DNA from: Actinomyces procaprae
GTDB taxonomy: Bacteria > Actinomycetota > Actinomycetes > Actinomycetales > Actinomycetaceae
Reading direction: 5' to 3'
Length of the DNA: 64,000 bases
NCBI RefSeq assembly: GCF_004798665.1
Contig: NZ_CP039292.1
Location: 1,240,001-1,304,000 of the forward strand
The notes under the pieces were generated by a model that was given only the letters and a program-made list of their open reading frames with translations, was not told the origin of the DNA and did no database searches. Positions 17,113 through 25,197 of the stretch are shown in pieces. Position numbers and translations under genes: made by a program. Position 1 is the stretch's first letter. Each line of letters opens with the position of its first letter.

Positions 17113-18048
17113 ATGACCACACAAACCGCCACCGCGCCGCGGGCCGGCGACCCGCAGGCCGTATCCCACAAGATTCGGGACAACAAGGCCAAGAAGGTCG
17201 ATCCGGCCTTCATCTGGATGCTCGTCCCCGCCGCCCTCGTCTTCACAGTGCTGCTGACGATCCCGCTGCTGACGGGCGTCTTCTACACCTTCACGAACTT
17301 CAAGGGATACGGCGACTGGCACTTCGTCGGCCTGACCAACTACAAGAACCTATTCTCCGATGACATCATCTGGGGCTCATACCTGTTCACCTTCAAGTAC
17401 GCGATCGTCGCCTCGATCCTGACCAACATCATCGCCCTGGGGCTGGCGCTCGTGCTCAACTCCAAGATGAAGGCGCGCACCTTCTTCCGCGGGGTGTTCT
17501 TCGTGCCCTACATCCTGCCGGTGCTGGTCGTCTCCTACATCTTCAGCTACCTGTTCACCAACAACCTGCCCCAGATCGGGCAGGCGCTGGGCTGGGAGTG
17601 GCTGAGCACCTCCCTGCTGGCCAATGAGGACCTGGCCTGGCTGGCCATCGTCGTCGTCGGCGTGTGGCAGTCGGTCGCCTACAACACGATCATCTACCTG
17701 GCGGGCCTGCAGACCGTGCCAGAGGAGATCTATGAGGCCTCCGCCCTTGACGGTGCCGGCCCGGTGCGACGGCTGTGGTCCATGACCCTGCCGCTGATCA
17801 TCCCCTACCTCGGTATCAACATGGTGCTGTCCTTCAAGGGCTTCCTGGGGGTCTTCGACCAGATCGTCGCCCTGACCTCCGGCGGCCCCGGCACCGCCAC
17901 CCAGTCCATCTCCTACCTCATCTTCAAGAACGGCTTCCAGGGCGGCGAGTACGCCTACCAGACGGCGAACGGCGTCATCTACTTCCTCATCGTGGTGGCG
18001 CTGTCCTTCGCCCAGCTCCGCTTCACCCAGAGCCAGGAAAGGGTCTGA
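17113..18048 (+). CDS. Sugar ABC transporter permease (MalF-like, second module)
   Basis: A 311-residue membrane permease with about six helices, the first near residue 34. Its EAA loop reads EIYEASALDGAGPVRRLWSM near residue 205. The ATG at 17113 follows GCAGGAGGACCG. It lies 20 bp after the binding-protein gene and 5 bp before the next permease, so all three are cotranscribed. As in the first module, no ATPase gene is present and a shared ATPase is inferred. A short Lys-rich N-terminus (DNKAKKVDP) precedes the first helix, consistent with a cytoplasmic N-end. Confidence 0.92.
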   Translation: MTTQTATAPRAGDPQAVSHKIRDNKAKKVDPAFIWMLVPAALVFTVLLTIPLLTGVFYTFTNFKGYGDWHFVGLTNYKNLFSDDIIWGSYLFTFKYAIVASILTNIIALGLALVLNSKMKARTFFRGVFFVPYILPVLVVSYIFSYLFTNNLPQIGQALGWEWLSTSLLANEDLAWLAIVVVGVWQSVAYNTIIYLAGLQTVPEEIYEASALDGAGPVRRLWSMTLPLIIPYLGINMVLSFKGFLGVFDQIVALTSGGPGTATQSISYLIFKNGFQGGEYAYQTANGVIYFLIVVALSFAQLRFTQSQERV

Positions 18049-18053
18049 TTCGC

Positions 18054-18974
18054 ATGACCGCCACAACCGCCAATCATGACAGTGCCGGCTCCGCCGACAG
18101 CCTCCTGGGCAAGGCCGAGCCGGAGGTATACCGGGTCCGTCGCGGCTCGAAGGGAACCTTTGGGCGCACGAACTGGTGGACCACTCTGCTCGCGGTCGTA
18201 CTCAGTCTCACGGTGCTGGTGCCCCTGTACTTCACCGTGGTCACCGCCTTCAAGACGCCCGAGGAACTGGCCACATCCGGCTGGGCGCTGCCCCGGTCCT
18301 GGAGCCTGGACAACTTCGCCACCGCCTGGGAGATGACCTCCTACCCGCGGCGGGTGCTGACCTCCTCCATCATCACCGTCGGCGCCACCGTGTTCACACT
18401 GCTGTCCAACTCCATGGTGGCCTACGCGCTGGGCCGCAACATGCACCGCCCCTGGTTCCGGCGCCTGTACTACTACTTCGTGGCGGCCCTGTTCGTGCCG
18501 TTCCCGATCATCATGCTGCCGGTGGTCAAGGAGACCGCCCTGCTGCACCTGGACAACGAGGCCGGGCTGATCCTGCTGTACGTGGTCTACGGCCTGGCCT
18601 TCAACATCCTGATGTACACCTCCTTCATCAAGTCCATCCCGGAGGAGCTGGAGGAGGCGGCCGCCATGGACGGCGCCAGCCGCTGGACGATCTTCTGGCG
18701 GATCATCTTCCCGCTGCTGTCACCCATGAACGCCACCGTCGGGATCCTGACGTGCCTGTGGGCGTGGAACGACTTCCTGCTCCCACTGGTCATCCTCACC
18801 GACCAGACCAAGGCCACGCTGCCGCTGGCCCAGTATGTCTTCCAGGGGCAGTTCAACACCAACTACCCGGTGTCCTTCGCCTCCTACCTGATGGCGATCG
18901 CCCCGATGTTCCTGGTCTACGTCATCGCTCAGCGCTGGGTGATCTCCGGCGTCATGCGCGGCAGCCAGAAGTAG
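18054..18974 (+). CDS. Sugar ABC transporter permease (MalG-like, second module)
   Basis: A 306-residue permease with six predicted helices and a hydrophilic N-terminus of about 40 residues. The EAA loop is ELEEAAAMDGASRWTIFWRI near residue 200, a close match to the MalG family. The ATG at 18054 lies five bases after the previous stop, with GAAAGGG overlapping the end of that gene. Pairs with the 17113 permease. A 191-bp gap with a 40-bp perfect palindrome separates it from the downstream GH13 gene. Confidence 0.92.
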   Translation: MTATTANHDSAGSADSLLGKAEPEVYRVRRGSKGTFGRTNWWTTLLAVVLSLTVLVPLYFTVVTAFKTPEELATSGWALPRSWSLDNFATAWEMTSYPRRVLTSSIITVGATVFTLLSNSMVAYALGRNMHRPWFRRLYYYFVAALFVPFPIIMLPVVKETALLHLDNEAGLILLYVVYGLAFNILMYTSFIKSIPEELEEAAAMDGASRWTIFWRIIFPLLSPMNATVGILTCLWAWNDFLLPLVILTDQTKATLPLAQYVFQGQFNTNYPVSFASYLMAIAPMFLVYVIAQRWVISGVMRGSQK

Positions 18975-19085
18975 GGCATAGGATCTTCTCAACCCGCCGC
19001 GACCGGCGCCGGCAACCCGCCGTGAGGCACCAGTCACGTGCCGATCCGGCGCTCGCCACCCGTCAGCCCGGCTGCACCGGCACCC

Positions 19086-19125
19086 TGCCCGGGGTGCGGT
19101 ACGACGTCGTACCGCACCCCGGGCA
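19086..19125. repeat. Perfect 40-bp palindrome between ABC operon and GH13 gene
   Basis: Each half is TGCCCGGGGTGCGGTACGAC or its exact complement, with no interrupting bases. As RNA it folds to an 18-bp stem with a 4-base loop. No T-run follows. It starts 112 bp after the permease stop and ends 40 bp before the GH13 start, the same place as the T-tailed terminator of the first module. It could be a terminator, attenuator or large operator. Confidence 0.8.
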
Positions 19126-19165
19126 TGAGCCGCTACTGCACACTCCCCATCCGGAAGGCCTCCAC

Positions 19166-21022
19166 ATGAGCTACCCGCCGCTGATCGTCAGCTCCCGCCA
19201 CGTCGGAGACGACGCCGACTGGTGGCGCCGAGCCGTCGTCTACCAGATCTACCCGCGCTCCTTCCAGGACTCCGACGGCGATGGCTACGGCGACATCCCC
19301 GGCATCACCGCCCGCCTGGACCACCTGGACGCCCTCGGCGTCGACGTCGTCTGGCTCAGCCCCGTCTACCGCTCCCCGCAGGACGACAATGGCTACGACA
19401 TCTCCGACTACGAGGACATCGACCCGATGTTCGGCTCGCTGGCGGACCTCGACGCCCTGATCGCGGGCCTGCATGCGCGCGGCATGCGCCTGGTGATGGA
19501 CCTGGTGGTCAACCACACCTCCGACGAGCACCCCTGGTTCGCCGACTCCCGCAGTGCGAAGGACAGCCCCAAGCGGGACTGGTATATCTGGCGGCCCGCC
19601 CGCGCGGTCCCCGGCTTGGCACCAGGCGCACCCGGCACCGAGCCCACGAACTGGGGCTCCTTCTTCTCCGGCCCCGCCTGGCAGTGGGATGAGGGCACGG
19701 GCGAGTTCTACCTGCACCTGTTCTCCACCAAGCAACCCGACCTGAACTGGGAGAACCCACTGGTGCGCCGCGCCGCCTACGACATGATGGGACGCTGGCT
19801 GGACCGCGGGGTGGACGGCTTCCGCATGGATGTCATCAACCTGATCTCCAAGACCTACCCGCTCGCCGACGGCCCGCGCCCCGACGGCGCCCTGTACGGC
19901 GACGGCGCGGCACTGGTCGCCAACGGGCCGCGCGTGCACGAGTTCCTGCAAGAGATGCACCAGGCGGTCTTCGCCCCGCGTGCCCGGCACATCATCACCG
20001 TTGGCGAGACTCCCGGCGTAACCGCCGCCGAGGCGTTGCGTTACACCGATCCCGCCCGTGCCGAGGTGGACATGGTCTTCCAGTTCGAGCATGTGGGCCT
20101 GACCGACGGGCCGGGCGGCAAGTTCGACCCGCAGCCGCTGGACCGGGTTGCTCTCAAGCGCAACCTCGCCGACTGGCAGGCGGCCCTCGCCCCCGACGTG
20201 GATGCCGACGGTCGTGTCACCGGCGAGCGCGGCTGGAACTCCAACTACTGGGACAACCACGACCAGCCCCGCGCCGTCTCTCGGTTCGGCGATGACGACC
20301 CCGCATGGAGGGAGACGAGTGCCAAGACCATCGCCTCCATCCTTCATCTTCACCGGGGTACGCCATACGTCTACCAGGGTGAGGAGCTCGGCCAGACCAA
20401 CACGGTCTTCCATGGCATCGACTCCTACCGGGACCTGGAGTCCATCAACTACTTCCGTGAGCGCACGGGCGTCGGCGATGACCCGGGCGCTCTGCTGAGC
20501 GGGATGTCCGTCAACTCCCGTGACAACGCCCGCACCCCGGTGCAGTGGGACGCGACCGCAAACGCCGGCTTCACCTCCGGCACCCCGTGGATCGACGTCA
20601 CCCCCAACTACACGCAGATCAACGCCGCCGCCCAAGTGGGCGTGCCCGACAGTGTATTCGAGCACTACCGGGCGCTGATCGGCCTGCGGCACTCCGATGA
20701 TGCCGTCGCCCTGGGCACTTTCCGACTGCTGGACGCCGATGCCGCCGAATCCTGGACGCTGCTGCGCGAGCACGTGGGGGCCGACGGCGAACGCGAGCAG
20801 ATCCTGCTGATCGCCTCGTGCACACGCGCCGGGCTGGAGACCGGGCCCGGTTCCGCCCTGCGCGGTCGACTGGCGGACGAGGGGCTGGACCTGGGGGAGT
20901 GGGCCGGCGCCGAGCGGGTGCTCATGGCCTCCCTGCCGGCGGGGAAGGCGGCCGCCTCCGGCACAGGGATGCCCGCGCACCTGGCGGGCTGGGACTCGGC
21001 GATCCTGCGCCGCACTCTGTGA
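19166..21022 (+). CDS. GH13 oligo-1,6-glucosidase/alpha-glucosidase (second module)
   Basis: A 618-residue cytoplasmic retaining glucosidase. The GH13 regions are DLVVNHTSD, GFRMDVINLISK (nucleophile Asp), ITVGETPG (acid/base Glu) and YWDNHDQPR, plus QPDLNW. GFRMDVINLISK is the textbook form of oligo-1,6-glucosidases and dextran glucosidases, so isomalto-oligosaccharides or panose are likely substrates. It is about 50 residues longer than the first GH13 enzyme, mostly in the C-terminal beta domain and the loop after region I. The start at 19166 follows GGAAGG. It completes the second uptake module controlled by the ROK protein. Confidence 0.93.
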   Translation: MSYPPLIVSSRHVGDDADWWRRAVVYQIYPRSFQDSDGDGYGDIPGITARLDHLDALGVDVVWLSPVYRSPQDDNGYDISDYEDIDPMFGSLADLDALIAGLHARGMRLVMDLVVNHTSDEHPWFADSRSAKDSPKRDWYIWRPARAVPGLAPGAPGTEPTNWGSFFSGPAWQWDEGTGEFYLHLFSTKQPDLNWENPLVRRAAYDMMGRWLDRGVDGFRMDVINLISKTYPLADGPRPDGALYGDGAALVANGPRVHEFLQEMHQAVFAPRARHIITVGETPGVTAAEALRYTDPARAEVDMVFQFEHVGLTDGPGGKFDPQPLDRVALKRNLADWQAALAPDVDADGRVTGERGWNSNYWDNHDQPRAVSRFGDDDPAWRETSAKTIASILHLHRGTPYVYQGEELGQTNTVFHGIDSYRDLESINYFRERTGVGDDPGALLSGMSVNSRDNARTPVQWDATANAGFTSGTPWIDVTPNYTQINAAAQVGVPDSVFEHYRALIGLRHSDDAVALGTFRLLDADAAESWTLLREHVGADGEREQILLIASCTRAGLETGPGSALRGRLADEGLDLGEWAGAERVLMASLPAGKAAASGTGMPAHLAGWDSAILRRTL

Positions 21023-21038
21023 CACCCCGAAATGCGAC

Positions 21039-21044
21039 TATGGT
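21039..21044 (+). promoter_or_regulatory. Candidate -10 for a leaderless ATPase transcript
   Basis: TATGGT lies seven bases before the ATG of the ATPase gene, and no Shine-Dalgarno is present. In actinobacteria a TAnnnT at this distance usually marks a leaderless mRNA starting at the A of the start codon. It would give the cassette its own promoter, independent of the GH13 gene 29 bp upstream. Confidence 0.45.
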
Positions 21045-21051
21045 TTAGGCC

Positions 21052-22359
21052 ATGGCCCATGCACGACTGACGCAGGTGCAGCTCGATCGTTTCAAGTCCT
21101 ACCGGTCCGCCGTGATGGCACTCGACCGGCTGACGATTGTCACTGGGCGTAACTCCAGTGGCAAGTCGAACATTCTCGACGCCATTGAGGTTCTCGCACG
21201 CCTCTCCGGTGGCGAGTCACTCGCCCAGGCGCTTGACGGTGCAGGCCGGGAACGCAGTCCTGTGCGAGGCGGCTCGCGCGGATGTGCGCCATTCGGCGAG
21301 GACTCCTTCGCGCTGGGATGCCTTATCGATATGGGCGAGGACCGTGTGCTCGACTACAAGATCGAGGTCGAGGTCGAGCCGATTCTGCGGATTCGGCGAG
21401 AAAGCCTGATTGAGCGGGGAACGCGGGAGCGTCAGTGGTTCGAAGTGCGGCATGAGCAGCCGGGAGGACTTCAGGTCGCATACGCGAACGGTAAACGAGG
21501 CAAGAATCCAATGGTGACGGTGCGCGACGACCGCAGCGTCCTTGGGCAACTCAAGACAGCACTAATTGCCGACACCAAGACGACTCAGGATCTTATCGGT
21601 CGCGCTGCGACGGTCAGCGCAGTCCTCGCCAATACTTTCCATCTTGATCCCGTTCCCCAGCTCATGCGGGACTATGTTTCACCACGGGAGTCTCGGCTGC
21701 GTAGAAACGGTGAGAACCTCGCAGCCGCGGTCATGGATCTACAGAGCAGGGATCCCGCGCGGTTCGGCAGGCTTCAGGACATCGTTCGCAAGGTTGCCGA
21801 CTGTGATGTGCACGCGCTCGACTTCTCGCGTACGGACGAGGGCCTGATCATGCTTGCCCTTGATGAGGGACGTAGCCGGAAAACGACTGCCAGGCTCATG
21901 AGCGACGGGCTCCTACGGTTCATCGCCGTGGCGACGGCGCTGATGACCGCGTCAACATCGCTGGAGGTCGGGGAACCGGACGCGATCGGTCTGCAAGGCC
22001 AAGGCCCCATTCCTGGGGTAGTACTTGCAATTGAGGAGATCGAGAATGGGCTCCATCCTTCCCATGCTGCACGTCTGCTCGAGATCGTAAAGGAGGCGGC
22101 TAACCAGGTTGGTGTCTCGGTTCTCTTGACTACCCACAGTCCCGCCCTGCTCGACTGCCTGACCGGGGACCTTCTCGGCAGCGTGGTCGTGTGTCATGCG
22201 GGCAGGATTTCGCGAATGCAGGAACTCCCGGGATATGCCGCGGCCATGGCCGGCGGGACGCTCGGCCGGGTGGTTTCCAAGGGCGAGCTAGTTTCCGACG
22301 AAGAGACGCCTGAGGCTGACTACTCGGAGTTCATGCGACTCATAGGGGTGGACGCATGA
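21052..22359 (+). CDS. AAA_21/OLD-like ATPase of a two-gene cassette (candidate defence system)
   Basis: A 435-residue ABC/SMC-type ATPase. Walker A is GRNSSGKS (residues 32-39), the signature-like block is MSDGLLRF (about 282), Walker B is VLAIEEIENGLHP (about 322-334) and the switch histidine is in TTHSPALLD (about 360). The N-terminus (LTQVQLDRFKSYRSA) is typical of OLD, RecF-like and PtuA-like proteins. The protein ends soon after the ATPase core, so the TOPRIM nuclease domain of full OLD/GajA proteins is missing. The next gene, a PIN-like nuclease, overlaps by ATGA and probably supplies the effector. Codon choice is less GC-biased than in flanking genes, suggesting transfer. The function is inferred; no close named family is claimed. 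Confidence 0.85.
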   Translation: MAHARLTQVQLDRFKSYRSAVMALDRLTIVTGRNSSGKSNILDAIEVLARLSGGESLAQALDGAGRERSPVRGGSRGCAPFGEDSFALGCLIDMGEDRVLDYKIEVEVEPILRIRRESLIERGTRERQWFEVRHEQPGGLQVAYANGKRGKNPMVTVRDDRSVLGQLKTALIADTKTTQDLIGRAATVSAVLANTFHLDPVPQLMRDYVSPRESRLRRNGENLAAAVMDLQSRDPARFGRLQDIVRKVADCDVHALDFSRTDEGLIMLALDEGRSRKTTARLMSDGLLRFIAVATALMTASTSLEVGEPDAIGLQGQGPIPGVVLAIEEIENGLHPSHAARLLEIVKEAANQVGVSVLLTTHSPALLDCLTGDLLGSVVVCHAGRISRMQELPGYAAAMAGGTLGRVVSKGELVSDEETPEADYSEFMRLIGVDA

Positions 22360-22847
22360 CCATCTGGTTCATCGACTCCTCGGTTCTCGACCACCTCGTT
22401 CCGGTTCCGGGATGGCCCAAGCCCGACTCCGACGATCGCCGCCAGGTGAAAACGCTCATGAAGCAGCGCACTGAGGCGGGTGACAGGTTCGTCCTGCCCA
22501 TCACCGCCGTCGTCGAGACCGGTAACCACATCTGTCAGGTCAAAGACGGTGATCAGCGCAGGCAGGCCGCTGTGCAGTTGGAAAAGATCCTTGGGTTCGT
22601 CGTCGATGGCAAGGCACCCTGGGCACTTGATGAGGTCCAGTGGGATGAGAAATTCCTCCGGGCGTTCCTGAACGGTGGCAGCACAGGGCAGACCTGGGTA
22701 CAGCTCGCGACCCAGGGCAAGGCCGGTTTGGGCGGAGGCGATCTCACACTGGTCGTTGAGCGGGACCAATACTGTGAGCGGACGGGGATTCCGCGCGAGC
22801 GCGTGGAAGTCTGGACACTCGATGCCGCCCTGAAGGCGTACCGCTAA
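22356..22847 (+). CDS. PIN-like nuclease partner of the ATPase
   Basis: A 163-residue protein I assign to the PIN-domain fold from the pattern of acidic residues after hydrophobic strands: Asp7 (IWFIDSSVL), Glu54 (ITAVVETGN), Asp129 (GLGGGDLTLV) and Asp156 (VEVWTLDAAL). PIN domains are metal-dependent RNases, common as toxins and effectors. It is translationally coupled to the ATPase (overlap 22356-22359), so a fixed ratio or complex is likely. It is not paired with a small antitoxin gene, unlike VapC, so the ATPase probably controls it. The domain call rests on pattern, not a database search, so an unrelated fold remains possible. Confidence 0.65.
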   Translation: MTIWFIDSSVLDHLVPVPGWPKPDSDDRRQVKTLMKQRTEAGDRFVLPITAVVETGNHICQVKDGDQRRQAAVQLEKILGFVVDGKAPWALDEVQWDEKFLRAFLNGGSTGQTWVQLATQGKAGLGGGDLTLVVERDQYCERTGIPRERVEVWTLDAALKAYR

Positions 22848-23012
22848 GCCTCTTGTCATCCTGTGCCGTCGGCTGTGAGAAGTACCCGGATTCGGGACGA
22901 ACGGGTGATTCCCGCTGATTCTCGATTTCACGATCGTTGGAATTATGTGGTTTGCGGGCCGGTCCTTGGGTCCGCCGACGGCGTTTGTCCAGAATCCGGA
23001 CAGTGAACCTGT

Positions 23013-23792
23013 TTACGGAGCGTTATCGTCGGCGGGGTTCGGCGTCCGACTCAGCCACCATACGAGCAGTGCGGCCGCGGCCAGCTGGGCGGAGGTGATG
23101 AGCACGGTGGGCGCATCGGGCGCCGCCCAGGACTGCTCCCGCGGAGCCAGCGCGTCGAGGAACACTCCGACCGCGTTCGAGCCCATGTGCATTCCGAGGG
23201 CGAAGAACAAGGACCGCAGCCGTACCACCGACCAGCCGGCCACCAGACCGAAGACCAGCTTGTCAGGAACCTCGACCGCGTATGCCGATGCGGTCAGCCC
23301 GGAATCCAGCCAGGTGGGCAGGTGCCAGGCCACGAACGCCAGGGCGGTGGCGGATATGGCCAACGGCGCGCCCCAGCGCCGGAGCAGTGGGTCCAGAAGG
23401 ACGCGGCGCAGGGCAACCTCCTCGGGAATCGCATTCAGGCAGCAGCCGACAAGCACCGCCATGCCGACAGCGCTCAATAGCTGGGCCGGTGCGGCAGCGG
23501 TGACGGCTTTCATGCAACCGGGCTCCTCCTGCGCGCCCAGGAGGAGCCCGCCAATGACCGGTGCGGCGGCACCGACTGCGAGCAGGGTCCACGTTCGCGA
23601 TCTCCCGTCCGAGTACATGAGATCGCGCCACGGCCGCTGCTCCGCCAGGCGCCAGTAGCACAGTGCGCACAGGTAGAACACCAGGAGCAGCAACCGCCAC
23701 GGGCCTCCGCTCAGCGCCAAGAAGATGGCCGCTATGGGAGCGGCAATGAGCAGGATCAGAAGGAGGACGGTGGCTTGCGGGCGAGCGGACAT
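23013..23792 (-). CDS. CPBP-family intramembrane glutamic protease (CAAX protease/Abi)
   Basis: A 259-residue membrane protein with about seven or eight helices. The family's conserved sites are present: EEVALRR (about residue 124, catalytic Glu pair and Arg), AWHLPTW (His, about 157) and GMHMGSNAVG (His and Asn, about 200). Members cleave prenylated or membrane proteins, process peptides or act in bacteriocin immunity and phage abortive infection; none of these can be chosen here. The ATG at 23792 begins MSARPQATVLLLILL. The ClC gene ends 16 bp upstream on the same strand, so the two may be cotranscribed. Confidence 0.85.
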   Translation of the reverse strand: MSARPQATVLLLILLIAAPIAAIFLALSGGPWRLLLLVFYLCALCYWRLAEQRPWRDLMYSDGRSRTWTLLAVGAAAPVIGGLLLGAQEEPGCMKAVTAAAPAQLLSAVGMAVLVGCCLNAIPEEVALRRVLLDPLLRRWGAPLAISATALAFVAWHLPTWLDSGLTASAYAVEVPDKLVFGLVAGWSVVRLRSLFFALGMHMGSNAVGVFLDALAPREQSWAAPDAPTVLITSAQLAAAALLVWWLSRTPNPADDNAP

Positions 23793-23808
23793 GGTGAGAA
23801 CTCTCGGT

Positions 23809-25128
23809 TCAGGAACTTGCTGGGCCTCTCCCGCGTCGAGGGCGAATGTGCCTAACCACGCCCAGAGGCGACGTCAGCCACCAGCAGCATACGGAGACCA
23901 CCGCCATCAGGGCCAGTACCCAAAGCGGACCGCGGGCGAGCTCCCACACGAACACCGTGCCGAACACGGGTGCTCGCTGCGTGATTGACAGTACGGCGCC
24001 GGCGCCGACGAGTGCCAGCACCGGAACGCTCACCTGCCAGTCGGCCAGGTTCGCGGCGACCGCCACCGCCGCGCCCGCACTGCCGCCCAGGGCGAAGGAC
24101 GGAGCCAGCAGGCCGCCGGTCGCGCCCGCCCCCAACGTGAGCCCGGTCAGCAGCGGCTTGAGCACGACGACGCCGAGCAGGCACGCAAGGGCGGCTGCGG
24201 TGGTGGGGGAGGTCAGAGCCGCCTCCAGGGCGTCGCGGCCGTTGCCGGGCAGGACCGGCAGCCACAGGGAGGCCACCCCCGTAAGCAGCCCGGCAGCCCC
24301 GATGCCCAGCGGCAGCGCCCAGGTGTCCGGCAGTCGGTGATCCTTCAGCTGCCGCCACAACGACCGTGCACCCACACCCAACAGCGCTGCCAGCCCTGCG
24401 ACCGGCAACACCGCCACCAGCGTCGCGGTGTTGGGTGCGCCCATGGTCACCTGAAAGGTGGGCCGTCCACCCGAGTGCAGCCAGGAGACCACCGTGGCCA
24501 GCAGGCTCACCGGAATGGCCAGCCACACTCCCTGACGGCGCATACCCGCAAGCATGGTGATCTCGACGGCGAAGGCGGCCCCGCCCAGGGGAGCGTTGTA
24601 CATGGCCGCCAAGCCCGCGCCGGCCGCTGCGGCCACCAGGGTGCGGGCAGTGCGCGGATCCAGGCCGAGGCGGGAGGAGACTCGGGCGGCTATGGCCCCG
24701 GCCATGAGCCGCGGCGCGCCCTCACGTCCCACCGAGTTGCCGGCGCCCACCGTGAGCACCTGCAGCACGCCGTCGGCGAAGGGACGCAGCAGGCCCATGT
24801 GGCGGCCGGTCCTGCCGGAGACGTCCCCGACCGCCGCCTCCACGCCCGCCACGCCGCCGGTGGCACGCTCCCACCACCACAGGGCGCCGGCGGTCAGCCC
24901 GCCAATAGCCGGTGCGGCGATCCGCCTCCAGCTGGCGGCTGCCTGCACGCGCTGGGGGAGTGTGCCCTCGCCGACCCCGTAGAAGAGCCACTCGAAGCCC
25001 TCCAGCAGGACGGCCATGGCGATGCCTATCAGGCCCGCAGCCACGCCGGAGACGAGTGCGGCCGCCAGCAGGCGCACGCAGGCGTGGGCGGGGGCGCCGG
25101 GCGGGGACGCGGCGGTATCCGTGGTCAC
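23809..25128 (-). CDS. ClC-family chloride channel/antiporter-like protein
   Basis: A 439-residue membrane protein of the voltage-gated chloride channel family. The second filter motif is clear as GREGAP (about residue 133), with the gating Glu, followed by the AGAGAGLAAMYNAPLGG helix and later GATGGLLAPSFALGGSAG. The first filter motif (GSGIPE in the E. coli protein) is altered to GGVAGVE, so ion selectivity may differ. It starts with GTG at 25128 after a basic-free N-terminus; the Shine-Dalgarno is weak. The C-terminus is Arg-rich with no CBS domains. It may help acid tolerance or halide balance. Confidence 0.88.
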   Translation of the reverse strand: MTTDTAASPPGAPAHACVRLLAAALVSGVAAGLIGIAMAVLLEGFEWLFYGVGEGTLPQRVQAAASWRRIAAPAIGGLTAGALWWWERATGGVAGVEAAVGDVSGRTGRHMGLLRPFADGVLQVLTVGAGNSVGREGAPRLMAGAIAARVSSRLGLDPRTARTLVAAAAGAGLAAMYNAPLGGAAFAVEITMLAGMRRQGVWLAIPVSLLATVVSWLHSGGRPTFQVTMGAPNTATLVAVLPVAGLAALLGVGARSLWRQLKDHRLPDTWALPLGIGAAGLLTGVASLWLPVLPGNGRDALEAALTSPTTAAALACLLGVVVLKPLLTGLTLGAGATGGLLAPSFALGGSAGAAVAVAANLADWQVSVPVLALVGAGAVLSITQRAPVFGTVFVWELARGPLWVLALMAVVSVCCWWLTSPLGVVRHIRPRRGRGPASS

Positions 25129-25197
25129 CCCCGCGACCCTACCGGCACGCGTCGCGCCGCTGGCCGACCAAACGCGGCTTGAAGACCGGTCGGCGTC

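Noticed and set aside
19133..21025. A 630-codon minus frame opposite the second GH13 gene
   Set aside because: The plus-strand gene has all GH13 motifs; this frame has none and is compositionally biased.
21052..22847. VapBC toxin-antitoxin pair
   Set aside because: The partner of the PIN-like protein is a 435-residue ATPase, not a small DNA-binding antitoxin, and gene order is ATPase first.
21052..25128. Prophage or integrative element
   Set aside because: No integrase, transposase, tRNA attachment site or phage structural gene is visible around the cassette.
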